Shown one piece after another: positions 27,712 to 35,668 of a DNA stretch of 64,000 nt. The notes below the pieces were generated by a model. The model did no database searches. It was not told the origin of the DNA and was given only the letters and a program-made list of their open reading frames with translations. Source of the DNA: Marinobacter mobilis (GTDB taxonomy: Bacteria; Pseudomonadota; Gammaproteobacteria; Pseudomonadales; Oleiphilaceae); contig NZ_FNNE01000005.1 of the NCBI RefSeq assembly GCF_900106945.1, forward strand, positions 284,932 through 348,931. The letters run 5' to 3'. The position numbers were made by a program, and so were the translations under genes. Position 1 is the stretch's first letter; each line of letters starts with the position of its first letter.

Positions 27712-27895
27712 AACAGGCCGGTCTCCGGACTTATGAGCTGGGCCCTGTCGGGGCTCTGGACTGATCGCCTTCCCATACCGTCGGTACAGTGGCGCATTCG
27801 ATCAGCCTTGACTCAATCACCGTTGCGGGGGCAGTGCCGGATTGTCACCGGCTTCTCGTTTCATTCCCGGGCGGCTTTACCCGGGAACACCTGAA
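27712..27895 (-). ncRNA. Cobalamin (AdoCbl) riboswitch
   Basis: Read on the minus strand, this leader shows the cobalamin riboswitch elements in order: GGTGTTCCCGGG near its 5' end, GCCGGTGACAATCCGGCACTG, CCCCGCAACGGT and the B12-box-like AGTCCGGAGACCGGCC near 27717-27735. It begins just after the cobD stop and ends about 155 bases before btuB. It should lower btuB-to-cobQ expression when adenosylcobalamin is plentiful. Ends are approximate. Confidence 0.93.
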
Positions 27896-27923
27896 AACGC
27901 GCGGCAAGGCTACCAACTGATGA

Positions 27924-28940
27924 TTAATTGGTCAACGATCTTAGGGCCTCGCCTAGCCGTTGCCAGTCATCCTCTGTGCCCGGCAGACCAAACCGCAGCG
28001 CCGCAGGCTGTTCGAACCGGCGCACCAGGATGCCGCCAGCAGCCAGTGCGTCGGCAATGGCCGGCGCTCTGTCAGTCACCACATAACGGAACAGCAGGGT
28101 TCCACCAGCGGGGGGGAGCCCTGCCTGGATCAACAGGGTATGTAAGCGTTCGCTTTGGCTGGCAAGCCTTGTCACCGTAGATGCCCGCCAGGCATCATCC
28201 GCCAACACCCGGGCCATCAGGTAACGTGCAGGGCCATTCATGGCCCAGGGTCCGATGGCGTTGCGCAGGGCCGCAGCGATGGCGGAATCGGTCAGCACCG
28301 CTCCCGCCCGCAGGCCGGCCAGGCCGTAGAACTTGCCCAAGGATTTCAGCACCACCAACCCCGGTGTTCCGGTGTGGGCGACGACGCTGACATTCGCGAC
28401 GCCTTCGGCAAAAGCCTCGTCCACCACCAACCAGCCACCGCGCTTGGCCAGCCGTTGGTGCCAGTCCAGCAGACGCTCGGGCGTGACAATCTGACCACTG
28501 GGGTTATTGGGCTGGATCCACACCAGCACATCCAGGTCATCGAGCCAGTCATCGCCGGCAGCGATCATCCCAGCGCTGACGGCCACCAGGTCGTGCCCCT
28601 CTGAACGCCAGCCATGGCCGTGTTCCTGATAGCCCGGCTGAGGCACCCCCACCCGGCAACGCCCCCGCAGCCGGGGCAGGGTCTGGATCGCACACTGACT
28701 GCCGGGCACAGCAACACAGCAGGCCTTGTCCGGCGCCCCCGCCCAGTGCCGTATCCGCTCTTCCAGGCCATCGTCATCTTCAGGTAGCCGCTGCCACACA
28801 GCGGGGGGAACCGGCGGCACCGGCCAGCCATCAGGGTTGATGCCAGTGGAAAGATCGAGCCACTGGTCGCGGGGAATACCCCAGCGACGCACCGCTTCGT
28901 TCAGGCGGCCGCCATGAAACGGTGGTAACTGCCCGCTCAT
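27924..28940 (-). CDS. cobD: L-threonine-O-3-phosphate decarboxylase
   Basis: PLP enzyme making (R)-1-amino-2-propanol phosphate for the corrinoid linker; called cobD in Salmonella and cobC in Pseudomonas. It has 338 residues of the aminotransferase fold [16 protein letters not shown] binds cofactor and substrate, VVDEAFAEG carries the PLP-stacking Asp and [15 protein letters not shown] the PLP lysine. The start is the ATG of [11 protein letters not shown], overlapping the cbiB stop (ATGA). The longer in-frame extension lies wholly within cbiB and is rejected. Confidence 0.94.
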   Translation of the reverse strand: MSGQLPPFHGGRLNEAVRRWGIPRDQWLDLSTGINPDGWPVPPVPPAVWQRLPEDDDGLEERIRHWAGAPDKACCVAVPGSQCAIQTLPRLRGRCRVGVPQPGYQEHGHGWRSEGHDLVAVSAGMIAAGDDWLDDLDVLVWIQPNNPSGQIVTPERLLDWHQRLAKRGGWLVVDEAFAEGVANVSVVAHTGTPGLVVLKSLGKFYGLAGLRAGAVLTDSAIAAALRNAIGPWAMNGPARYLMARVLADDAWRASTVTRLASQSERLHTLLIQAGLPPAGGTLLFRYVVTDRAPAIADALAAGGILVRRFEQPAALRFGLPGTEDDWQRLGEALRSLTN

Positions 28941-29920
28941 GCCACCCCTCCGGTCACAGCCCACTCCGCCAGTAGTGCCAGCAACGATGTAAGCACCAGC
29001 ACCAGCAACCACAGCCACACGCCCTGTGTGACCAGATCAATGGCCCGGCGTACCGTGGTCGCGTCCGGCTTGGGCCCCTGCCCCAGAATCGGCCGCACCT
29101 TCACTGTCCCGGCATAGGGCGCAGGGCCACCCAGGGTCACACCCAGGGCTCCGGCTCCGGCCGCCATCACCGGACCGGCGTTTGGGCTGTCCCACCCCGG
29201 AGCCTGGCTCCGCCAGCAGCGCCAGGCGGTGGTGGTGTTTCCCAGCAGAGCGTAAGTCAGCGCGGTCAGTCGTGCAGGCACCCAGTTCATCAGGTCATCA
29301 AGCCGTGCCGCAGTCCGGCCAAAGCTCAGAAAACGGTCGTTGCGATAGCCCCACATGGCATCAAGCGTATTGACCAGCCGATGCAGTACCACGCCGGGGA
29401 TCCCGGCCAGCAGAAACCAGAATAGGCTGGCAAAGACCGCATCCGCGCCGTTCTCCAACATCGACTCGCTGGCCGCGGCTGCCACGCCCGCGTCATCGAG
29501 CGCCGAGGCCTGGCGACTGACAATCCGCCCCACCTGCTCCCGCGCCCGCTCCAGCGCTCCCACCGCCAGCGGCTCGGCGACCGCTTCACCGTGCTCCGCC
29601 AGCCCCCGCAACGACATCGCCAGCCATAGCACCAGCGCACCCGCCAGGGTGAGCCAGGGCTCGGGCAACAGCCACTGCAGCATCAGCGCGACGGTCATCG
29701 GGAGCGCCGTCACCAACAGCAAGGCCAGCCCGCCGCGGGCAATGCCCGACCCTGTCGGCTGATTCAGACGGCGCTCCACCACGCCGGCCAGCGTGCCGAA
29801 GCCCACCAGCGGATGCCAGCGCCGGGGTTCGCCAAACCAGCGGTCAAACGCGACAGCCAGCCCGCAGGCCACCGTTGCCGCCAAAACTGCATACCCTAAT
29901 CCTTCCAAGCCGGGATCCAC
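28937..29920 (-). CDS. cbiB: Adenosylcobinamide-phosphate synthase
   Basis: Membrane enzyme attaching aminopropanol (phosphate) to adenosylcobyrate. About 327 residues with [18 protein letters not shown] at the N-terminus, [25 protein letters not shown] and [12 protein letters not shown] in the middle, and [16 protein letters not shown] toward the end. The start is uncertain: GTG of VDPGLEG fits the family length, with GACAAGG close upstream. A longer frame adds about 50 unlike residues. It is translationally coupled to cobD and divergent from cobT. Confidence 0.92.
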   Translation of the reverse strand: MDPGLEGLGYAVLAATVACGLAVAFDRWFGEPRRWHPLVGFGTLAGVVERRLNQPTGSGIARGGLALLLVTALPMTVALMLQWLLPEPWLTLAGALVLWLAMSLRGLAEHGEAVAEPLAVGALERAREQVGRIVSRQASALDDAGVAAAASESMLENGADAVFASLFWFLLAGIPGVVLHRLVNTLDAMWGYRNDRFLSFGRTAARLDDLMNWVPARLTALTYALLGNTTTAWRCWRSQAPGWDSPNAGPVMAAGAGALGVTLGGPAPYAGTVKVRPILGQGPKPDATTVRRAIDLVTQGVWLWLLVLVLTSLLALLAEWAVTGGVA

Positions 29921-30013
29921 CCTTGTCAATTTGGCGCCCAGTCTACTCGACCTTGACAGGGTTTTGACCAGGCACCACCATCGTGAGCACTTTTGCCTGC
30001 CCGGAATACGACC

Positions 30014-31069
30014 ATGACATTGCCTGCCAGCTGGACCCATACCCCTCCCTGCCCAAGTGAGCATTATCGCCAACGCGCCCTTGAGCGTCAGGCGGTGCTG
30101 ACCAAGCCCCCCGGCTCACTGGGCCGGCTGGAGGAGGTTGCGGTTAGCCTGGCGGCCCAGCAGGGAACCGATCAGCCTGCGGTCGATCAGGTCCACATTG
30201 GCGTCTTTGCCGGCGACCACGGTGTCTGCGCCGAAGGCATCTCGGCCTTTCCCCAGCAGGTCACCGCGCAGATGATTACCAACTTCACCCACGGTGGCGC
30301 TGCCATCAGTGTGATGGCCAGCCATCTCGATGCCACCCTTGAAGTGGTCAATCTGGGTACTGTGACCCCAGTGCCCGACCTGCACGGCGTCAACAACCTG
30401 CAGATTGCTCCTGGCACGGCCAACCTGGCCGTTGAGCCCGCCATGACCAAACACCAGGTCTGTGAGGCTCTGCGTGCGGGCGACAATGTCGCCGACCAGG
30501 CAGCCAACGCCGGCGCCCAGCTGTTTATCGGTGGCGATATGGGCATCGGCAACACCACCAGTGCCGCCGCCCTGGCCTGCGCTCTGCTGGCAGCGTCACC
30601 TGCTGAGCTGGCCGGCCCGGGCACCGGTCTTGATGCCCACGGGGTCAGCCACAAGGCCGACGTCATTGGTCGTGCCCTGGTCCGGCATGGCGATAATCGT
30701 GAACCGCTGACCGTACTGGCATCACTTGGCGGACTGGAGATCGCAGCCCTCACCGGCGCTATCCTCGGCTGTGCGGCCCGCGGCATTCCGGTTCTGGTGG
30801 ATGGTTTCATCGTGTCCGTGGCGGCACTGGTCGCGGTCCGCCAGCAGCCAGTCGTACGCGAATGGCTGCATTTCTCCCACCGTTCCGGCGAACCCGGACA
30901 CCGTCGGGTACTCGATGCTCTGGAGGCACATCCGTTACTGGACCTGGGCATGCGTCTGGGGGAAGGCAGCGGGGCCGCCATAGCGCTGCCGCTGTTGCGT
31001 TCCGCCTGCGCCTTGCACAACGGCATGGCCAGTTTTGCCGACGCTGGCGTTAGTAATAAGGAGGCGTGA
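30014..31069 (+). CDS. cobT: Nicotinate-nucleotide:DMB phosphoribosyltransferase
   Basis: Activates the lower ligand by moving phosphoribose from nicotinate mononucleotide to dimethylbenzimidazole, giving alpha-ribazole phosphate. 351 residues. [13 protein letters not shown] near the N-terminus, [33 protein letters not shown] and the catalytic Glu at residue 317 in [10 protein letters not shown], the position reported for Salmonella CobT. The start is ATG; an in-frame TTG lies 21 bases upstream. The next gene is cobC, one base downstream. Confidence 0.96.
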   Translation: MTLPASWTHTPPCPSEHYRQRALERQAVLTKPPGSLGRLEEVAVSLAAQQGTDQPAVDQVHIGVFAGDHGVCAEGISAFPQQVTAQMITNFTHGGAAISVMASHLDATLEVVNLGTVTPVPDLHGVNNLQIAPGTANLAVEPAMTKHQVCEALRAGDNVADQAANAGAQLFIGGDMGIGNTTSAAALACALLAASPAELAGPGTGLDAHGVSHKADVIGRALVRHGDNREPLTVLASLGGLEIAALTGAILGCAARGIPVLVDGFIVSVAALVAVRQQPVVREWLHFSHRSGEPGHRRVLDALEAHPLLDLGMRLGEGSGAAIALPLLRSACALHNGMASFADAGVSNKEA

Positions 31070-31070
31070 G

Positions 31071-31673
31071 ATGAGCCACCAGACCACCATCATCGACCTG
31101 ATCCGTCATGGCGAACCGGAAGGCGGGCCCAGGTTCCGCGGTAGCCAGGACGATCCCTTGAGCACCCTGGGCTGGCAGCAGATGCGTGCGGCGATCAGGG
31201 GGGAAGACCACTGGGATGTCATTGTGACCTCGCCGTTACTCCGCTGTGTCGAGTTCGCCACCGAGGTCGCCACCCAGCGTCACCTCCCGCTGCATGTGGA
31301 AGACCGCCTGCGGGAAGTGAACTTCGGTGCCTGGGAAGGCAAGACCACCGCGGAAGTGATCGCTGAAGAAGGCGAGAAGCTGTCCCGATTCTGGGAAGAT
31401 CCGGTCGCCAATACCCCACCCGGAGCGGAAACCATCACCGAGTTCAACCAACGGGTGGTCGAAGGCTGGCAGCACTGGCGTGATACCCTGGCCGGGCAAC
31501 GGGCCCTGGTGGTCTGTCACGGTGGGGTGATCCGCATGATCCTGGCGGATGTTATGGGCATTCCCCTGCAAAAATCCTTCGCCGGGGTAGCGGTGCCGTT
31601 CGCCTGTCGCAGCCGCATTCGGGTCGATCAGTCGGATTTTGGCATCCTGACCAGCTTGCACAGTCACGGCTAA
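31071..31673 (+). CDS. cobC: Histidine phosphatase, alpha-ribazole phosphatase-like
   Basis: Phosphoglycerate-mutase-type phosphatase of 200 residues. The phosphohistidine is H13 in LIRHGEPEGG, with LREVNFGAWEGKTTAEV and the second catalytic His in VVCHGGVIRMIL. By position directly after cobT it most likely dephosphorylates alpha-ribazole-5'-phosphate or cobalamin phosphate. The GAGGCG ribosome site overlaps the cobT end. Sequence alone only gives the phosphatase family; the substrate is from context. Confidence 0.9.
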   Translation: MSHQTTIIDLIRHGEPEGGPRFRGSQDDPLSTLGWQQMRAAIRGEDHWDVIVTSPLLRCVEFATEVATQRHLPLHVEDRLREVNFGAWEGKTTAEVIAEEGEKLSRFWEDPVANTPPGAETITEFNQRVVEGWQHWRDTLAGQRALVVCHGGVIRMILADVMGIPLQKSFAGVAVPFACRSRIRVDQSDFGILTSLHSHG

Positions 31674-31928
31674 CCACCTGAATCCTGAGGGGGCCGAAGT
31701 AGGTGCTCTGGAGGCCTTAGGCACCCGTGAAAACGCTAACCAGCTTATCTTTCACCATGCCAAACCGGTGTCAGTCGATAACACCCGCTGAATCACGCGG
31801 GCCTCGCTGCCGTGCAATTCTGACCGTGCGGGCGTGCACGGTGCTCATGAAGCGGAGCTGGACCTGAGCACGGAATTGGCCATAGACTTCCCGGGCACGC
31901 CTGTCACCGTAGCCAAGGAAGCCTAGCC

Positions 31929-32348
31929 ATGTCCTACGACACCAACAACATCTTCGCCCGAATCCTGCGGGGTGAACTGCCCTGCATCAAGCTGTATGAA
32001 GATGAACATACCCTGTCCTTTATGGACATCATGCCCCAAGCGGATGGCCACGCCCTGATCATTTCCAAGGAACCGGCCACTACCTTGCACGACCTCTCAC
32101 CAGAAGGCGCGGCGGCCTGTATCCAGACCACCCAAAAGATTGCCAGGGCGGTTGAAGCTGCTCTTGACGCACCCGGCAGCCTGGTGATGCAACTTAATGG
32201 CGCCGGAGCCGGGCAAACCGTTCCCCACGTGCACTTTCACGTTGTGCCAACGTCCATCGGCCAGCTGCGGGCGACACCCCATGCCACCAACATGGCAGAT
32301 CCAGCGTTACTGGAAGCCATTGCCCAGAAGATCAGGGCACAGCTCTGA
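31929..32348 (+). CDS. HIT family nucleotide-binding protein
   Basis: Histidine-triad hydrolase of 139 residues acting on nucleotide derivatives such as adenosine phosphoramidates or dinucleoside polyphosphates. The HIT motif is PHVHFHVVP (His-x-His-x-His), preceded by LNGAGAGQTV. The N-terminal beta-sheet NIFARILRGELPCIKLYED is typical. It sits between cobC and cobU on the plus strand with no obvious pathway link. The 255 bases before it hold no gene that I can recognise. Confidence 0.93.
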   Translation: MSYDTNNIFARILRGELPCIKLYEDEHTLSFMDIMPQADGHALIISKEPATTLHDLSPEGAAACIQTTQKIARAVEAALDAPGSLVMQLNGAGAGQTVPHVHFHVVPTSIGQLRATPHATNMADPALLEAIAQKIRAQL

Positions 32349-32362
32349 TTCTGGCGCCTGCC

Positions 32363-32884
32363 TCAGTCCTTCAGGGTCAGAGGCAGGCCCGCCACACTCA
32401 TCAACACCCGGTCACAGCGCTGGGCCAGAGCCTGGTTGAGCCAGCCCAGCTCATCGCAGAAGCGACGGGTGAGTGGGTCCATACCAATCGTCCCCAGGCC
32501 CACTTCGTTGCTGACGATGACCAACGCCCCGGTATAACCGGCAACAGCATCCAGAAACGCCGACTTCTGTGCTGTCAGTACATCATCACCGGCATGCAGC
32601 AGATTGCTCAGCCACAGGCTCATGCAATCGATCAGCAGGCAGGGCGGTCCCTCCTTGCCCCCCTCCACCGCTAACACCCCGGCCAGCTGCAGGGGCTCTT
32701 CCTGCAACCCCCAACCGGCGGGGCGCAAGCCCTGGTGGCGGCGGATACGGGCTGCCATTTCCGCATCTCCGGCGGTGGCCGTGGCCACGTAAACCACCCC
32801 GCTGCCCTCCGCACCGGCCAGACGTTCCGCCAGCGCTGTCTTGCCGGATCGTATGCCCCCTAATACCAAGGTTCTTGTTTTCAA
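32363..32884 (-). CDS. cobU: Adenosylcobinamide kinase/guanylyltransferase
   Basis: Bifunctional enzyme (CobU/CobP) that phosphorylates adenosylcobinamide and then transfers GMP. 173 residues. P-loop GGIRSGKTALAERLA (about 7-21), VYVATATAGDAEMAARIRRHQ with the guanylated His, LLIDCMSLWLSNLL and VSNEVGLGTIGMDPLTRRF. The start is TTG with GGGAGAA upstream, matching the family N-terminus (MKTRTLVLGG). It is the only island gene on this side and converges with the HIT gene. Confidence 0.93.
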   Translation of the reverse strand: MKTRTLVLGGIRSGKTALAERLAGAEGSGVVYVATATAGDAEMAARIRRHQGLRPAGWGLQEEPLQLAGVLAVEGGKEGPPCLLIDCMSLWLSNLLHAGDDVLTAQKSAFLDAVAGYTGALVIVSNEVGLGTIGMDPLTRRFCDELGWLNQALAQRCDRVLMSVAGLPLTLKD

Positions 32885-32948
32885 AGCGGTTCTCCCTACA
32901 TCAGACCGCGAACAATGAGTCATGGCCAAGGTTCAGAAATTGGCCTTT

Positions 32949-32964
32949 TGTGACGCAGTTCACA
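32949..32964. promoter_or_regulatory. CRP/Vfr-type binding site
   Basis: TGTGA-N6-TCACA, a perfect match to both CRP half-sites, 120 bases before the lipoprotein start and 65 bases upstream of the cobU start. Candidate minus-10 elements downstream are TATGCT (32974) and TATTAA (32993), neither at an ideal distance. Which of the divergent genes it controls is open. Confidence 0.65.
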
Positions 32965-33036
32965 TCAAAGCAATATGCTACAACATGTCACGTATTAAAA
33001 AATGGAACCTCGTGACACGTTCTCACGTTTTAACAA

Positions 33037-33055
33037 GGTAAGCCTTCGGCTTACC
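33037..33055 (+). other. Leader hairpin before lipoprotein gene
   Basis: GGTAAGCC-TTC-GGCTTACC gives an eight-pair stem with a three-base loop, 30 bases before the start codon. It is not followed by a T-run in the plus direction, so it is probably an mRNA leader structure rather than a terminator. Confidence 0.45.
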
Positions 33056-33084
33056 AAGCCCGACAAAAACAAAAAGAGGCAGCA

Positions 33085-35562
33085 ATGACACACTCATTCC
33101 ATCCCTGTTTCAAGGCATGGCTGCTAAGCAGTGCCGTGGTTCTCAGTGGCTGTGGCGGCGGCGATTCGAATACCGCGGACAGTCCCGGCGATTCACCTTC
33201 AGCGCGCACCCCCCAGGAAACCACCACAGGTGTTGTCTCCGGTGACGTCGTCCAGGCCACCGCAGCCCCTAATCGTTACCAGTTTGCCAACGGCTGCTAT
33301 CAGCTCCAGCAGGGTGACTACTTCCTCGGAAACTCGCCGGCAAGCGATCAGTACACCGTCACCACCGACCCGGCTCAGGCCGCCGGTTTTTACTTCCAGG
33401 CCACCGCGCTTGGGCGTTACCTGCTGCTCTCAGATTACCAGCGAGCCCCCGGTGAGCAAGGCAACAAAGCCTTACTGGGCATCAGTGACCCCGCCGGGGA
33501 ATTTCTCGACGATACCGGTAACTTCATCGGTGAGCTCAGCTACCTGGTGGCGGGACTCGGCGATATGGCCAACTTTGCCCTCGACCCGATCTCCCCGCTC
33601 GGCGATGTGGTGCGGGATCTTGGTGAAAGCCTTGAATTGACCGGTGATCGCCTCGGCGATGTCAACGTCAACCCGGCCTTGGGACTGGTCACAGAAGCCA
33701 GCGATCTGGCGGTCTGGGAATTGCTGCCAGCCGAGGGTGATCGTTTCCGGCTGTCTTCGCTGGTGACCGGCCTGCTGCTGACCGCGTCTGACCAGGGGCT
33801 TGGCCTGGCATCGCCTTCCCTCGCTGGAAACATCAGCGAATTCCAGCTGATTCCGGCCAGTGACTGCCCCAGCTATCCGGAAGCGGAACTCAGCGCCTCT
33901 GTGCCCGGCAAGGCCCCGGCGATCTATCTGAAAGAAGTCGACCGCTTCCGCGGCATTCCCGGCATCGACAATAACGATGTCTATGGTTTTGTGGATGCCC
34001 ACAGTCACATTACCGCCTATGAGTTCATCGGCGGCCGCGTCAATTACGGCGACCCGTTCCATAAGTTCGGTGTTGATCACGCCCTCGATGATTGTGCCGT
34101 CAACCACGGACCCGAGGGCATGACCGGCATTGTCGAACATGTCACCAGCACCCTCGGCCCCCATGAGACTGAAGGCTGGCCGACCTTCAATTACTGGCCC
34201 CGCAATAATTCCCTGCAACACCACCAGAGCTACTACCGCTGGATTGAACGCGCCCACCTCGCGGGCATGAAGATCCTGGTTAACCACCTCGTTCACAACG
34301 AAGTGCTGTGCCAGCTCAATCCGCAGAAACAGAACGACTGCGACACCATGCCCGCACTGGAACTGCAAGCCCAGCGTATGCACGAGATGCAGGATTACAT
34401 CGACGCCCAGCATGGCGGACCGGGACGGGGTTGGTTCCGTCTGGTGACCAGCCCGGCTCAGGCCCGCGAGGTCATTGCCGATGGCAAGCTGGCGGTTGTG
34501 CTTGGCGTGGAAACGTCCAAGGTATTCAACTGCGGCGAATTCCAGGGTGTGGCCGAGTGTACCCGGGAGCAGATCACCGAGCGCCTGGACCGCCTCTATG
34601 GCATGGGGGTACGCAACCTGTTCCCGGTGCACAAATTCGATAACGCCTTCGGCGGCCACCTCCCGGACCTGAGCGAAGGCGTGGGGATTGGTCCGGTACT
34701 GTATGCCGGTAATCTGGCGGAAACCGGTCACCCTGTCGAGTTCGAGACGTGCCCCGAAGGCGCCGAGGAATACACCGGTCTGGAGCCCGACCAGAATCCG
34801 GCGCCACTGGGCCCTCTGGGGCTGATGGAACAGTTGCTGTTCCAGCTCGACTATCTGGGCGACCGTTTCCCGGAAAGCCCGGAAGAGTTCGCCGACTATG
34901 ACCCGAGGGCCGGCACTGACGACCTGTGCAACCGGCGGGGTCTGAGTGATATCGGCGAATTCCTGATCCAGGAACTGATGCGCCGGGGCATGATGATCGA
35001 AACCGATCATATCAGCCGCAAGGCCGCCGCCCGCATCCTCCAGCTGACCGCCGACCAGGGTTACCCGGTCATCAATAGCCATGGTGGCTGGGGTGGCACC
35101 GAGCGTTTGCGTGACCAGATCGCCGCCCAGGGCGGAATCAACAGCTCCTTCGCCAGCACCCGCGATCACTGGGTTCAGCAACTGCTGAGAGACGGCGGAC
35201 GGCCCCGCGACGATCTCTTCAAGGTAGGCCCCTTCGGTGGCGCCGCCATGGCCTCGGATGTCAACGGCATTGCCGCCCTGGCCGGCAACCCGGGTAGCCC
35301 GGAGCAGGCGGATGAACTGTATCCGTTCACCTCAGTGGATGGCCGTGTGGTGTTTGAGGCCCAACGTACCGGCGACCGTGAATTCACACTCTACGATGGC
35401 CGCGGCGTCGCCCATTACGGGCTGTATCCGGACCAGATCGAAGACATGATGCGCTTCAGCGAGAGCTCCCGCGAACAGGTGAACGAGGCGGTGAATCAGC
35501 TGTTCACCTCTGCCGAAGCGTACTTGCGTATGTGGGAACGGGCCGAACGGGCCGCACGCTGA
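33085..35562 (+). CDS. Lipoprotein with amidohydrolase/M19-like metal-dependent domain
   Basis: Large 825-residue lipoprotein: signal peptide with lipobox LSGC, then a low-complexity Ser/Asp/Thr linker, a beta-rich N-terminal region (about 65-265), and a C-terminal TIM-barrel-like hydrolase domain. The metal motif is D304-A-H306-S-H308; LGVETSK has Glu near 476, and VHKFDN, ETDHISRKAA and INSHGGWGG resemble membrane dipeptidase-like or amidohydrolase enzymes. A perfect CRP-type site and a leader hairpin stand upstream. It lies 106 bases before the beta-helix/cytochrome lipoprotein and is probably co-transcribed. The substrate is unknown. Confidence 0.75.
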   Translation: MTHSFHPCFKAWLLSSAVVLSGCGGGDSNTADSPGDSPSARTPQETTTGVVSGDVVQATAAPNRYQFANGCYQLQQGDYFLGNSPASDQYTVTTDPAQAAGFYFQATALGRYLLLSDYQRAPGEQGNKALLGISDPAGEFLDDTGNFIGELSYLVAGLGDMANFALDPISPLGDVVRDLGESLELTGDRLGDVNVNPALGLVTEASDLAVWELLPAEGDRFRLSSLVTGLLLTASDQGLGLASPSLAGNISEFQLIPASDCPSYPEAELSASVPGKAPAIYLKEVDRFRGIPGIDNNDVYGFVDAHSHITAYEFIGGRVNYGDPFHKFGVDHALDDCAVNHGPEGMTGIVEHVTSTLGPHETEGWPTFNYWPRNNSLQHHQSYYRWIERAHLAGMKILVNHLVHNEVLCQLNPQKQNDCDTMPALELQAQRMHEMQDYIDAQHGGPGRGWFRLVTSPAQAREVIADGKLAVVLGVETSKVFNCGEFQGVAECTREQITERLDRLYGMGVRNLFPVHKFDNAFGGHLPDLSEGVGIGPVLYAGNLAETGHPVEFETCPEGAEEYTGLEPDQNPAPLGPLGLMEQLLFQLDYLGDRFPESPEEFADYDPRAGTDDLCNRRGLSDIGEFLIQELMRRGMMIETDHISRKAAARILQLTADQGYPVINSHGGWGGTERLRDQIAAQGGINSSFASTRDHWVQQLLRDGGRPRDDLFKVGPFGGAAMASDVNGIAALAGNPGSPEQADELYPFTSVDGRVVFEAQRTGDREFTLYDGRGVAHYGLYPDQIEDMMRFSESSREQVNEAVNQLFTSAEAYLRMWERAERAAR

Positions 35563-35583
35563 TGCCAGCTGACCATCCAACCC

Positions 35584-35609
35584 GCCGGAGCCTGCAGCCA
35601 GGCTCCGGC
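35584..35609 (+). other. Intercistronic hairpin
   Basis: GCCGGAGCCTG and CAGGCTCCGGC form a perfect 11-pair stem with a four-base loop, 21 bases after the lipoprotein stop. No T-run follows, so it is more likely an RNA-stability or partial-termination element between the two lipoprotein genes than a full terminator. Confidence 0.5.
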
Positions 35610-35668
35610 AACCCGGGCTGGCGCCCACTCACTCAACAAACACCACACAATAATAAGAGAGACACTCT

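Noticed and set aside
28941..29018. In-frame extension of the threonine-phosphate decarboxylase
   Set aside because: It lies inside cbiB, is unlike the family N-terminus, and the downstream ATG has the ATGA coupling expected of this operon.
31674..31928. Possible small gene or RNA between cobC and the HIT gene
   Set aside because: Only very short open frames without ribosome sites and no recognisable RNA fold were found in this 255-base gap.
33472..35181. Minus-strand open frame of 569 codons inside the metal-dependent lipoprotein gene
   Set aside because: The plus frame has a lipobox and metal motif; the minus frame has none and no ribosome site.
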